A DNA stretch of 64,000 nucleotides from a virus: positions 57,001-121,000 of IMG/VR virus record IMGVR_UViG_3300042691_033065; one strand, 5' to 3'. Below the pieces are notes generated by a model. That model saw only the letters and a program-made list of their open reading frames with translations. It ran no database searches and was not told the DNA's origin. Numbering within the stretch: the stretch's first letter is position 1; every line of letters begins with the position of its first letter. Of this stretch, positions 1-10,387 are shown piece by piece. A program made the position numbers and the translations under genes.

Positions 1-3000
1 CCGCGAATTTTCTTGGTCCTTGTTTAAAAATTAAAACTTTTGACCCTCCAGATAATTCATAGGTTTCAATTAACGCCCCTTCGTATGGTTGAGTTGATGG
101 TAAAGTTGGTGGTGTTGAATTTACTTGAAATTGAGCTAGTTTTTGTGAAGCGTAAATTTTTATAATTGGGTATAAATTTTTAACATTATTGTCAGTAAAA
201 GCAACATTTAAATCAATAAAGAAATCCGTAATATATGACCCATTATCCGAATATGTTAGACTAGAAATATCTGACTTACCAACATAAGTTTCTAATGCTT
301 TCCAAGCGTCAGGGTAATTTAATTTAGAATCACTGAGGGTAGTAGTTCCTCCGTCAACAGGTAATGCGTTTGGTGTTTTTTCTTTATAACTTTCCCAAGT
401 AAAAGGGTCTTCTATTATTGAAGGTGTAAAAGAATAAAATAATTTTTTATTATAGTTAGATGGGTTACCGAATTTGAACGCAGCATCATATGTCAAGAAC
501 TTTGTAAGTGTATTTGCAATAACTGATGTCTGTTTATTTTGAACATCTGTTATCAATTGGTCCCCCGTTGTTCCGGTCAATTTAACGACAGTCATCATGT
601 TTGTGAAAAGTGTCTGAAAGTTTTTGAGTGTCGATGTTAAACTCGATTCTAAATCTGTTTGTTGTGTTGCCGCGGTGTCCCCAGTCGTTCCAGTAGTTCC
701 CGGATTACTTGCTTGGGCGTAACTATTAGTCATCGCCATCGGTTTTATCAAACCACTATCTACAAAATCATACTTACATACTGAAAAATTCAAGAACTCT
801 TCTTCAAATTTATCTAAAATTTCTTTTTCAAATACTGAAAAAATTTCACTTATTTTGGTATAAATTGGTTTTGAATTTAATGTAAAATGATTTTGTTCTT
901 CCTGATTTATAAAAATTGTTTTTAGATATTCTTCAGGTGATGGTTTTAATAAATTGTCTAAATCAAAATATCCATAATGAGGTGCCGCCCAAAACATTCT
1001 AACGGACCCATTAAACATAGATTTATTATTATTAACTTCTTTTTTAATTTTACCGTTTTCAAAACATTCCACTTTGGTTTGATTGAAGGTTGACCCTTGT
1101 GATGGTATAATAAATTGGTTTGTTCTATTTTTATCGTCAACTAAAACACTCCAAGTTATAATTCTTAAGTCTCTCTGTGGGTTCTCGTCATCAAAACCTT
1201 CCGCCAAATCTATGACAGAGTCTTGTGAATAGTTTATACTTAATCCTTTTAAAAATGAGTCCTGTATCGATTGGTCACTGTATGGTGTGTTAAACGCATT
1301 TACTACTGTAAAACTTATATTGGTCACATTTTGTGAAGTGCTTATTTGATAAGTGCCTGGTCCGCCAGGTATTCCATCTGTTTGTGACAATATTTGAGCC
1401 GAGTTTAATCCGTTTCCTTGTAAAATAAATCCAGTAGTTAATGAATTATGATTTACAGTTAGTACGGTTAATATGTTTCCAGCGGATGTGCAAGTACCTT
1501 TAATTTCAGTACTTGTGTCTATAATATTATATCCTTGATAGAATACGTTAAAATCATTAATAAGTTTAGGATAAAATCCAGTGTTAATTAATGAAGATGT
1601 TTCGGTACCAAATACCGTATCTTTTTGTAGTACAATGTCGAATGGAGAACCATTCAAAATTAATCCGTAATTCCTTGAGGGGTTAGAACCAAATGGGTCA
1701 AAACTGCGGGTTGAATCAAAGTTTTTCCAAGAACCGTCAAGTATGTCTATACCTTTATCGGTGTATTCTTTATATCTATGCCATATAGAACCTAACTTTA
1801 AAATCCAAGGATATGGTACTCTGTGGATTGCACCAAACTTTTTTAATGTAGCAAATATATAGTCAAGGGGTTTACTAAAAACACCTCCGTCAGTCGATGA
1901 CTCAAATGTTTGATATTTCTCCCTTAATGTAGGTAAGGGCAATGAATTTAGAAAAAGATACGCGGGGACTTTATATGGATGTTTATCAAAATTTCTAAAC
2001 TTTTCAACTCCTTCCGAAATTGAATTTATAAAGAATGGAGTGTTAAACATTGAGGTAGTTTGACTACTTGTTAACAGCCCATTATAACCTGAATAAGTAA
2101 TATTACCTTCAGTAACAAGTTGTTTCTTGGGTGTTCTTCCTTCGTAAAAACTTTTTATATTTTCGTTAGTAATGTTGGGTACGTTATTGGTCTTATATAT
2201 AAAGTTAGTTACTATTCTTTTTTCTTCGGGACTTGTCGCATCCAAAAAATTCGTTATGACTTTTTTAGTTTTATTGAATGTCAGTATTTTGTCGGTGGTA
2301 AACGCTTGTTTAGCGTCGGCCACATTTTTACCATTCGCCAACCCACTTTTAGACCAAGCGTTACTTATGAAAGGATATATATCAGTAACATCAAAAACAT
2401 TTGAGAGCGATGCTTGAGCCAAATAATCAATAATATCTTGTTCTTTTTCTAAACTTACAAGCGGTTCTGATACTGGTGCAAGTAATGTATTCAAATCCAT
2501 AAATTCAAACTCAGAATTTGATATTAAATTTCTTATATAATTTGTATTGTAAATTCCTCTCAAATAATTCTGCCAACTTTGTCCCGTTCCATCATTCGAA
2601 AATCCCCTGAGTGTGGATAAATAATTTTGAGAGTTGAACGCATAATTTTTTAACTTGTCAAGTAGGAACGGATTTGTATCCCCCAAACTTGTAACCATAT
2701 TTGTTGCCTCAGCATCTGCCAACAAATCGATTATTTTATCTGATTCCGCAATAGAGTTAGAACATCTCGAAAGTTTTGAATAATATGTTACAAAATTTAT
2801 TCTTTCATAAATTTCAAAGAAAAACTTAATCTCTTCTTTATTCGAAAAAACAATGTTGTTTATTGGGAATTCCATAGCATTGAACGAAATTCTCTTTGGT
2901 TCGGTTAGTTCATTAAAATTTGTGCTCGGGTTTTGTGGTGGTAAAGTTCTTTCTATGTATCCTTTTATAAATTCTTCTTCAAATTCTATTTCAGGCCAAA

Positions 3001-5011
3001 CATCATATTGAAATCCTTGAGTTTGTTGTATAACATCGCTGTCTCCAGGGTATTTTATTTCATATTTTTCTTGTCCGTTTTCCCCTGCGGTTTCTACTAA
3101 AAACTGAGGCCATGGATAAACAGGATTTTCATTATTTAACCCCGGGTCCAAAGCGTCCTGTGACGCACTTTCAATTTGTTTATTAAAAATTGCATTTTTT
3201 CTTGCGGGAGCATCCCTTTGATTCCACGCCTCTCTGTGAACATCATCCATCAATCTTATGAAAGCTTCTCCACTTGCAAAAACAACCGCCAAAACATTCC
3301 TTATATTTGGGACAAACCCAATACCGTTATTTGAATTTTGTAATAAATTAGATAGAGCTTTAGTTAGGTCTTCTTCTATTTGAATTCTAAAAGCTTTTAA
3401 TTTTTTTTGTATTTGGTCTATCTCACCAAAAAAAGTCGGGTCTAAAAAATTTGAAACATTATTAATAATTTCATTGGTGTTGTTATCAAATGCAAAATAT
3501 TGATAGGTTATTTCAGGTTGTCCGTCTTTAACTGTTGTATCAGAAGCATTAAATAAATTTCTTTTCTGAAAGTCAGCCTTTAATTCGTTAATTTGTGTAT
3601 CTCCTGTCGCAGGAACACCGTTTATTAACTTAAACGTTTCTTCAAAATTTATTTCATTTTCAGACGTGAATGTTCTTAAAAATGTTTTATCATAAGTTAT
3701 TTTAACGGGTATTGATGCCGGTATGGTCTTATTATCTATAGTATAAGACCCTTTATCCCCAAGTGTGTTATTAGTCTTTAGTTTCTCATTATAACTAGAT
3801 ATCAAAGACTTTAACTCTGTAATCGCCGCTTGTTTTTTTTCAGCATCTAAATTACCTTTAAACGTATATATTTTGGTCTTGAATTGATTTGCCAATACGA
3901 ATGGCGCTTTGGTATCCATATACTTGTTAAACCAAGACCCCGCTTTTTCTCCTTGAGCCGTATAAACATCCCTTATATATTCATTGATAGTCTTTTGATA
4001 TAACTCTAGGTCATCCAAAGGCTTCATATTAACTTTAGTAAAGTTATCTAAAATGTTTTTTATAAAGTTCTCAAGTCTATATTGTAATTGTATTAAAGTT
4101 AATTCAGGAAAATCATCAGGAATTAATCCTTTAGATTTATATTCTGAATACATTTCTTTAATTTTTTCATACCCAATTTCCGCAAAACTTTGATTGACAG
4201 GAGTTGTCGCTCCTCCACCACTTGTCAATGCCGCAACCTGAACACTAGATTTATACATATGAGGGGTCGCTAACAACATACCCATCGATATTTCGGACAA
4301 CATTGTATATTTGTAAGTGTAAAAAACTAATGATATTTCAAAATTACTTGTTCCAGCATCAAAACGAGAATTGAAGCTTTGTAACATTAATTCTAATTGA
4401 ATTGCCTTACCGTAATAACCTTTGAGGGTTAAAAAGAATTTGGGGTATGGTAGATTAAAAAACGCGGCGTATGGAGAATTGTTTCCACCTTCAAATAATG
4501 CTCTGCCTTTAACATCAATAAGCTCTACTGTAATAATTGGTAAGAATGAAGTATCTAACTTTACAGTTATATTTCTTACCCCCAATAACCCATTATCAGT
4601 AGACCCTTGTTTTCCACCTGATGTTATTGTTTGTCTAATATAAAAATCGTCACTCTTATTTGGGTTTGAAATTGCCGTCTTTTTTGGTTGGTTAACACCT
4701 TCGCCTTTTACTGAATTTTCTCCTGTTATCTCGTCGGTATAAGAATTATCTAAAAATGTTTTACCACCAGGTTTCAAAAAATTTATCGAAGCGACCGATA
4801 TAGTTTGTAGTGAATCATTGTTAGCAACTCCCAAAGCTAGTTTTGTTCTTGGGAGCATTTTACATTCCAAATTAACATAATAAACCAAGTCTTCTTGGTT
4901 CACAAATCTTTCTTTAACTTTACCTTGAGCGTCAACTACTTTATTTGGGTCAACTATGGTAATGTTGTTATAATCAAATTCCGTTAATATATTTTCGTTA
5001 TTACCTACCAT
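1..5011 (-). CDS. Giant tail/baseplate structural protein (partial, C-terminus outside window)
   Basis: The frame is open from an ATG at 5011 to the left edge, giving at least 1670 residues with no stop, so the C-terminus is missing. The start overlaps the end of the gp53-like gene by 11 bases, which suggests co-translation. The N-terminal part contains VELIDVKGRALFEGG, then FFLTLKGYYGKAIQLEL and a segment on FEISLVFYTYKYTMLSEI. Later come LPLPTLREKYQTF and HRVPYPWILKLGSIWHRYKEY. These resemble, from memory, large uncharacterised virion proteins of T4-related phages encoded next to baseplate genes. No enzyme motif, signal peptide or membrane segment was seen. By position it belongs to the baseplate or tail. 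The exact role is unknown; a hub or wedge component is the likeliest reading. Confidence 0.7.
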   Translation of the reverse strand, partial: MVGNNENILTEFDYNNITIVDPNKVVDAQGKVKERFVNQEDLVYYVNLECKMLPRTKLALGVANNDSLQTISVASINFLKPGGKTFLDNSYTDEITGENSVKGEGVNQPKKTAISNPNKSDDFYIRQTITSGGKQGSTDNGLLGVRNITVKLDTSFLPIITVELIDVKGRALFEGGNNSPYAAFFNLPYPKFFLTLKGYYGKAIQLELMLQSFNSRFDAGTSNFEISLVFYTYKYTMLSEISMGMLLATPHMYKSSVQVAALTSGGGATTPVNQSFAEIGYEKIKEMYSEYKSKGLIPDDFPELTLIQLQYRLENFIKNILDNFTKVNMKPLDDLELYQKTINEYIRDVYTAQGEKAGSWFNKYMDTKAPFVLANQFKTKIYTFKGNLDAEKKQAAITELKSLISSYNEKLKTNNTLGDKGSYTIDNKTIPASIPVKITYDKTFLRTFTSENEINFEETFKLINGVPATGDTQINELKADFQKRNLFNASDTTVKDGQPEITYQYFAFDNNTNEIINNVSNFLDPTFFGEIDQIQKKLKAFRIQIEEDLTKALSNLLQNSNNGIGFVPNIRNVLAVVFASGEAFIRLMDDVHREAWNQRDAPARKNAIFNKQIESASQDALDPGLNNENPVYPWPQFLVETAGENGQEKYEIKYPGDSDVIQQTQGFQYDVWPEIEFEEEFIKGYIERTLPPQNPSTNFNELTEPKRISFNAMEFPINNIVFSNKEEIKFFFEIYERINFVTYYSKLSRCSNSIAESDKIIDLLADAEATNMVTSLGDTNPFLLDKLKNYAFNSQNYLSTLRGFSNDGTGQSWQNYLRGIYNTNYIRNLISNSEFEFMDLNTLLAPVSEPLVSLEKEQDIIDYLAQASLSNVFDVTDIYPFISNAWSKSGLANGKNVADAKQAFTTDKILTFNKTKKVITNFLDATSPEEKRIVTNFIYKTNNVPNITNENIKSFYEGRTPKKQLVTEGNITYSGYNGLLTSSQTTSMFNTPFFINSISEGVEKFRNFDKHPYKVPAYLFLNSLPLPTLREKYQTFESSTDGGVFSKPLDYIFATLKKFGAIHRVPYPWILKLGSIWHRYKEYTDKGIDILDGSWKNFDSTRSFDPFGSNPSRNYGLILNGSPFDIVLQKDTVFGTETSSLINTGFYPKLINDFNVFYQGYNIIDTSTEIKGTCTSAGNILTVLTVNHNSLTTGFILQGNGLNSAQILSQTDGIPGGPGTYQISTSQNVTNISFTVVNAFNTPYSDQSIQDSFLKGLSINYSQDSVIDLAEGFDDENPQRDLRIITWSVLVDDKNRTNQFIIPSQGSTFNQTKVECFENGKIKKEVNNNKSMFNGSVRMFWAAPHYGYFDLDNLLKPSPEEYLKTIFINQEEQNHFTLNSKPIYTKISEIFSVFEKEILDKFEEEFLNFSVCKYDFVDSGLIKPMAMTNSYAQASNPGTTGTTGDTAATQQTDLESSLTSTLKNFQTLFTNMMTVVKLTGTTGDQLITDVQNKQTSVIANTLTKFLTYDAAFKFGNPSNYNKKLFYSFTPSIIEDPFTWESYKEKTPNALPVDGGTTTLSDSKLNYPDAWKALETYVGKSDISSLTYSDNGSYITDFFIDLNVAFTDNNVKNLYPIIKIYASQKLAQFQVNSTPPTLPSTQPYEGALIETYELSGGSKVLIFKQGPRKFA

Positions 5012-5327
5012 AGTAGAAGAAGTGATTGTCTAAAGCGTTTTTATAGTCTTGTAACGAAGCTACTAAAGGAAACGGAATAGTCAATATAGACCCGTCAGCA
5101 ATATTCCATTCTTGACCTCCATAAATTGGGTTTGCTGCTAATATCAACCATCCGAAATATGGAGTACCATAATATTGTTGTGACATCTTATCTAATCTTG
5201 ATTGACCTATCTTATATATAAATCTTTTATCTGTTGATTTACTCGGCAGATTTACATAAGGAACAACAGTTTGTTGTCCGTTAATTACAAAATTACTATA
5301 CCTATTAAAATATTGTCTGCCGGCCAT
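5001..5327 (-). CDS. 53: gp53-like baseplate wedge protein
   Basis: This 108-residue protein has the layout of the T4 gp53 family: FIYKIGQSRLDKMSQQYYG (residues about 36-54), then PYFGWLILAANP, and a closing segment GSILTIPFPL. This is the LysM-like pattern in which a repetitive unit is followed by a small residue-rich tail. In T4, gp53 is a wedge subunit that joins neighbouring wedges around the hub. The ATG lies one base after the stop of the upstream 1675-residue baseplate gene, and the 3' end overlaps the next gene, so the three genes form one translational unit. The family assignment is from motif recognition, not a search. Confidence 0.7.
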   Translation of the reverse strand: MAGRQYFNRYSNFVINGQQTVVPYVNLPSKSTDKRFIYKIGQSRLDKMSQQYYGTPYFGWLILAANPIYGGQEWNIADGSILTIPFPLVASLQDYKNALDNHFFYYGR

Positions 5328-5328
5328 G

Positions 5329-8300
5329 TTACTTAAATTTAAATGGGTTTAGATACAAGTCTTTAATTTTCTCTCCATTTGTCTGAACATTCGCATCAGG
5401 TGTTGTATCATATGTGAACTTTCTTAATTTTCCTTTAACATATAATTTATTATCTAACCCATCTTCAAAATCTTTGTAATCTTTGGATTTTTTGAAGTTT
5501 TTCATGTACTTCTCATCATCCTTCAATTGTTTTTTGTACCTGTCAGCAACGTCGTCCACCACTCTATTAACCCTTCGGACAAATTGATTATCCTCATCAA
5601 TCCCTTTAACCAAATCTTTCTGAAATGTTTGTAATTTAGCATCGTCGGTAAGAACTCTACTTATAATAATATAAAATAGTTTATCATTTTCTGTATTCGA
5701 CGGGTCAAATTCATTACTCGATTCTGGAGTATCATAGTCACCGTCATAATAAGCGTTATTGGCGATTGCGTATGTTACAGATATTAATTCATTAAATTCT
5801 GGTAATACATCAATAAAGGATTGGAAGTCGGACCTTAATTCCACCAAAGTATCGGCAGGTGAATTTTCACTAGATGTTGATACTTCAGATGTTCCGACAG
5901 TATTATAAACTCTTGGAACATTTCCTGATAAAAGTTTTCCGTCTAACTTTTCTGAAACTAAACTAACTTTTCTAACTGTCTGATAAAAGTCTTGCTCAAA
6001 AATAGTGATTTCTTGTACTATAGTTGATATCGAATTAGAAAACTCAGCCTGAAACGCTTTGAGATAATTATTCAAATTATTTTTCAAGTTATCTATTTTA
6101 GTTGTTTCATTGTAAGCCGTTCCATGTTTGTCTATGAAATCGGAAATAATTGGGTTATCATCGTTAATTACATTTTCAATGTTTCTGTCAAACAACGATT
6201 GGACAGGTTCTTCGTAGTTTCCAGGATTACCATATATTATAACTTTTTCATCTTCATCCCCATTTTTTGTCGGTAATTCAGTACTTTCAGGATTACTTTC
6301 TCTTCTATCATTTAACATCATGAGCACACCATAGTTATTAACCAAGACAACTTTTTCAAGTTGATTAACGATAGTTGAAAAATAATCTTTAGTATTATCA
6401 TAAAGTTTGTCCATAATATCCTTATATCCAATCTCACCTGTTTGTCCGCTAGCCGCTGGTATATTAGTTATTATTGTACCAATAGTTGTCCCACCATCAT
6501 TAGGTTGTTGATTATCAACTTGATTTGGTGTTGCAGGCTGTTCTCCATCAATAATACCCTGTACCAAAGTTTTATCTAACGCTGAAGTATCTTCCGTGAA
6601 TACTGCTCTATCGTCATAAACTTCAGTGTTACCATAGTAATTAAACGACAATGCGTTCTGTAATTGTTCGACAGGTTTAGCAATACCCTGACCACCGATA
6701 ACATTAAACGATAAGGATATGTTGGCAATCATTGGTTGTACCCCAATACCTTCAGGATTTAGGTCAAAAATCAAAGGCTCATATCCTATTTGTAAGCTAG
6801 TTGGTATTATCTTGGTGTGGAAAAAATCTCCAATTCTTAAAATCAAAACAGGTGGTGCCCCGAATGAGGTATTCACGGCATCATTGTATTTTGGTGTTCC
6901 ATCAGGCCCTATCACAGGTATTGTTTCACCAGGTCTAACACATTGATTCAAGAAAGTTAACCTAGCATTTAATCCTTCAGGGGTCATAGAGTGAAACGCA
7001 GGATTAAAATATTTTATTTTTTCTTGAATTGAGTCGTATACAAAAGGATTAGTTTCTTTAATAACCTCAAAATAATCGCACTCGGAAAATAATTGTCTTA
7101 ATATTTTCTTACCTATACCATCTTTTAATTTCTTAACAATGTCAACTGTTGGTTGTGGCTGTGGTGGGTATTCGGTTATAGTTGATGCGGATGTTCTTGT
7201 TTCTGTCGTTTTAATAGGTGTAGGGTCAGGTTTTTTAGGGGGTGTAGGGGTTGGTAATGGGGTTACATTTATATTAGATATTCTAACTCGTCTACATGCC
7301 ATAGCACTGACAGAATAAGTTTGTGAGTTAGTTGTTACTTTATTATTTTTATCTTTAATGTCAGCGGTACAATCAACCGACCCTTGAGTTCCTGAATCAA
7401 TTGTTGAGGCTGTAGTCGCTCCCGTAGTCACTTCTAATGAATATTGGGGTATTGTGATTGATTCTCCTGAACCTTGTTCTGATGTGATTGTAAATGTTTT
7501 ATCCGTATCAATATATTGACCTAATCCCTTACTACGAAAATAATTTTTAACCGAGTCTATACGTCTTTTTGATAAAGCATCATTATATTGAGTACTTGCT
7601 TTAGCTGACGCAGAACCAACCATTGTAATACTGATTGTTCCTTTTTTGTTTGATAAAATATCTATTGCGTCCGGAATAAATTTATTATTTATAATATTAA
7701 AATTATTTTCAATTATTTCCGTAAAGAACTCATCAGTATTCGCCTCAGCACTTCCTGAAGGAAAAGTTACAGAAGCGGTCGAACTATAATTAGATTTCTG
7801 TCCTATGTAGATATTATAAGCACTTTCAAAATCTTCACTTGTGGTTGTAACAGTTTTGTCTTGAGGGCCAGGCACATCGTTATCAAAATAAAATGCAAAC
7901 CCTAAATAATTTGAGTTGAAGGACGCAAGAGTGGTGTCTTCTGTAACTTGTGGTACTTCTTCAGCGACACCAGGAGTGATAACATCCACTTGATAATTGA
8001 CAGGAATCTCTCTTTTAACACCGGCCAATTCTTCAGGTGTTAATCTTGGATTATTGATTATTTCTTGATATGTAAATAAATCTTTTGAGGGAATCGTGTT
8101 GAATTTTTTTGCCAATTCATATATGTCGTATTTTACACATCCCGCAAAGAATGAATCAATTATTGAATTAACTCTTTCCTTACTTTGTCCCTTTAATTGT
8201 TTTTCAATTATGGCATTTATTACAGAAGGACTATCTACAATTATTTTCCAACTTAAACTACCCGTTCTACTTGTGTCTTTATAGGTATAAATTGGTTCAG

Positions 8301-10356
8301 GTCTTCCGATAAATGAAGTTGGGTTCCAATTCGCAGTACTTGACTCATTGAATTTAATATCGTATGGAGGAAACCACATAACTCGGCCTCCATTTGGTCC
8401 TTTTTCACAATCAGGTAATTCATCATATGTAAAACCAGGTCTTGACGAAGTTCTCCAAGCCAAGTTCTCAATAGAGAACATATATTTTTTAGCAACAATC
8501 TTACCATCCGCTCCTTTCAATAGATTAGTAGAACCAATTCTATCATCACCTGAACCTCTTAAAGGAGCAATATTTAAATTGTAGGTACTATCCATTACAG
8601 AATTGGTAAATCTTCTACCCGACTTTGTTATACCATCTCTTTTTTGTAAATCAGCATATGTTAAATAAGGAATATCTTTAGCAAATACCCTACAGTATTC
8701 TCTACCAACTTCACCACCAGTTGTATTATCAGTATAAGAAACAACTTGAGAACCTTTTGTCATTTCTTTATACCCGTCATTGAACACCTTACTTACTTGA
8801 TTAATCGCATTACCTACGTGTTTTAATTTTTGAATTCCTTGTACGTTATCCGCAGATTGAATAATCCTTTGGGTGTTATCTAATATTGAATTTTTCTTAA
8901 AATCAATGTTTGTGGACTCCCCTTTAGTGTAATTTCCGCTAACTATATTAAACTCTTCGTCTCTACTACCCTTTCCTCCTCCGACTGTTGGTTTATAACC
9001 CGCAGCACCTTTATATTTAGGTGATGTCCAAACAAAAGCACCTGTTATATCACCAGTATCAGAATAATTTTTTGCCTTTAAACCAAAATTAATTTGGGTT
9101 TCATTCCCTTCATATAAAATACCTAATTCAGATGGCCCATATACAGGGGCGTTTACTTGTTGTCCATAAGGATTAACCGGTACTTGGTTTGGTGGAGAAG
9201 TAATTGTACTTGGTTCGGCATTCTTACTTCCTACATAATAACCAGGGCCTGCACTACTACCCCCCAATAAATCAACCGCGGCGTTTATTATACCCGAAGC
9301 TATTCCCAATAAACCACCAAATTGTTCCTGATATGATGGTTGATACCTATTATAATCAAGGTTATTGAAAAGTGCCGACCTTTGAGCATTACCCGTATTC
9401 GCCAAAAATATTTCAGACGGATTTCTTGTAATATTTAATATCGGACCTAAAAATCCACCTGTTAGTTGATTTGTAACATTAAGAGCGTTAGATATCTGTG
9501 GTGATTGACCATTAGGTGTATTTTCGTCAAAATAATCACCTGGTATTGGTGATACCGGCCAATAAGCACTAGCAAGTCTTGTTGCCAAATCTACTGTTCT
9601 TGATATAGGGTTTTCAGGAACAGTAATTCTATAATTTCGATATATTAAAGGTTCTTTACCCGATGCAACTAAACTAGCCTCAAACGGGTCCTGTAATGCC
9701 TGTAAATTTACTAAACCTAAACTATTTTGATATATTTCAGCATTAATCCTAACCTCAAACAATTTTTTTAATTGTTCGGCCCCAAGTTTAGCAATATATG
9801 AGTCCTGTGATAACGGTCCATTGTCACCCGTCGGATTATTTGATAATAATATTTGATATGGCGAATAAGTTGAAGGTACAAAACTTGGTGGTTCCCAGTA
9901 TTGAACAAAATATTTAAAACTTAACGGGATATCTTCAGTACTATATAAATAGTTATATCCTCCATCAGGTAAAAATCTATTCTGATTATTCGGAGCAAAT
10001 GCCGACCCACTCAAATAATAATCTGATGACAAAACTAATGGACTTACTGAAAAAGGGTAATATGGTCCTTGGTTTGGGTCAACAGGTAATAAAGGTCCAT
10101 TATATGTTATGTCTAAATTATATCCACCTTCAGGTCCGAATTCGTTTAATGGGTATAATTTATTAGCAAATGGGTTTTCAGCAATTAATTCATCAGGTGA
10201 ATTAATTACCGAAAGATTTGATTGGATATATTCATACGTTAATTGATTTGCCGGTGGAGAATAAACACCCGGCACATTATAAGGTGCCAAGTTTCTCGCA
10301 ATCAATTTGTCTCTAAAGGACTGTGTTGACGAAAATGATAAACTACTTTCGGACAT
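5329..10356 (-). CDS. Large baseplate structural protein with inserted OmpA-like domain
   Basis: The protein has 1675 residues. The likely start is the ATG at 10356; an upstream in-frame TTG at 10359 is less likely. The N-terminus (FRDKLIARNLAPYNVPGVYS) resembles other phage baseplate proteins. A region near residue 710 (RTGSLSWKIIVDSPSV) also looks baseplate-like. Residues about 865-970 form an OmpA-like peptidoglycan-binding unit: a long helix, then ISITMVGSASAK, YNDALSKRRIDSVKNYF and a final strand. A Pro-rich linker (PTPTPPKKPDPTP) follows. Further on, PPVLILRIGDFFHTKIIP and MIANISLSFNVIGGQG match the beta-barrel style of gp48/gp54-like or hub proteins. It sits between the tape-measure candidate and gp53, where T4 relatives carry hub and tube-cap genes. 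The OmpA part could bind cell wall during injection. Confidence 0.65.
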   Translation of the reverse strand: MSESSLSFSSTQSFRDKLIARNLAPYNVPGVYSPPANQLTYEYIQSNLSVINSPDELIAENPFANKLYPLNEFGPEGGYNLDITYNGPLLPVDPNQGPYYPFSVSPLVLSSDYYLSGSAFAPNNQNRFLPDGGYNYLYSTEDIPLSFKYFVQYWEPPSFVPSTYSPYQILLSNNPTGDNGPLSQDSYIAKLGAEQLKKLFEVRINAEIYQNSLGLVNLQALQDPFEASLVASGKEPLIYRNYRITVPENPISRTVDLATRLASAYWPVSPIPGDYFDENTPNGQSPQISNALNVTNQLTGGFLGPILNITRNPSEIFLANTGNAQRSALFNNLDYNRYQPSYQEQFGGLLGIASGIINAAVDLLGGSSAGPGYYVGSKNAEPSTITSPPNQVPVNPYGQQVNAPVYGPSELGILYEGNETQINFGLKAKNYSDTGDITGAFVWTSPKYKGAAGYKPTVGGGKGSRDEEFNIVSGNYTKGESTNIDFKKNSILDNTQRIIQSADNVQGIQKLKHVGNAINQVSKVFNDGYKEMTKGSQVVSYTDNTTGGEVGREYCRVFAKDIPYLTYADLQKRDGITKSGRRFTNSVMDSTYNLNIAPLRGSGDDRIGSTNLLKGADGKIVAKKYMFSIENLAWRTSSRPGFTYDELPDCEKGPNGGRVMWFPPYDIKFNESSTANWNPTSFIGRPEPIYTYKDTSRTGSLSWKIIVDSPSVINAIIEKQLKGQSKERVNSIIDSFFAGCVKYDIYELAKKFNTIPSKDLFTYQEIINNPRLTPEELAGVKREIPVNYQVDVITPGVAEEVPQVTEDTTLASFNSNYLGFAFYFDNDVPGPQDKTVTTTSEDFESAYNIYIGQKSNYSSTASVTFPSGSAEANTDEFFTEIIENNFNIINNKFIPDAIDILSNKKGTISITMVGSASAKASTQYNDALSKRRIDSVKNYFRSKGLGQYIDTDKTFTITSEQGSGESITIPQYSLEVTTGATTASTIDSGTQGSVDCTADIKDKNNKVTTNSQTYSVSAMACRRVRISNINVTPLPTPTPPKKPDPTPIKTTETRTSASTITEYPPQPQPTVDIVKKLKDGIGKKILRQLFSECDYFEVIKETNPFVYDSIQEKIKYFNPAFHSMTPEGLNARLTFLNQCVRPGETIPVIGPDGTPKYNDAVNTSFGAPPVLILRIGDFFHTKIIPTSLQIGYEPLIFDLNPEGIGVQPMIANISLSFNVIGGQGIAKPVEQLQNALSFNYYGNTEVYDDRAVFTEDTSALDKTLVQGIIDGEQPATPNQVDNQQPNDGGTTIGTIITNIPAASGQTGEIGYKDIMDKLYDNTKDYFSTIVNQLEKVVLVNNYGVLMMLNDRRESNPESTELPTKNGDEDEKVIIYGNPGNYEEPVQSLFDRNIENVINDDNPIISDFIDKHGTAYNETTKIDNLKNNLNNYLKAFQAEFSNSISTIVQEITIFEQDFYQTVRKVSLVSEKLDGKLLSGNVPRVYNTVGTSEVSTSSENSPADTLVELRSDFQSFIDVLPEFNELISVTYAIANNAYYDGDYDTPESSNEFDPSNTENDKLFYIIISRVLTDDAKLQTFQKDLVKGIDEDNQFVRRVNRVVDDVADRYKKQLKDDEKYMKNFKKSKDYKDFEDGLDNKLYVKGKLRKFTYDTTPDANVQTNGEKIKDLYLNPFKFK

Positions 10357-10368
10357 CAATTAAACTTT

Positions 10369-10378
10369 ATTATAAATA
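10369..10378 (-). promoter_or_regulatory. Late-promoter candidate TATTTATAAT (baseplate gene)
   Basis: The minus strand reads TATTTATAAT 13 bases before the ATG at 10356. No -35 box is seen at the normal distance, as in T4 late promoters. Confidence 0.5.
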
Positions 10379-10387
10379 GATGACTTG

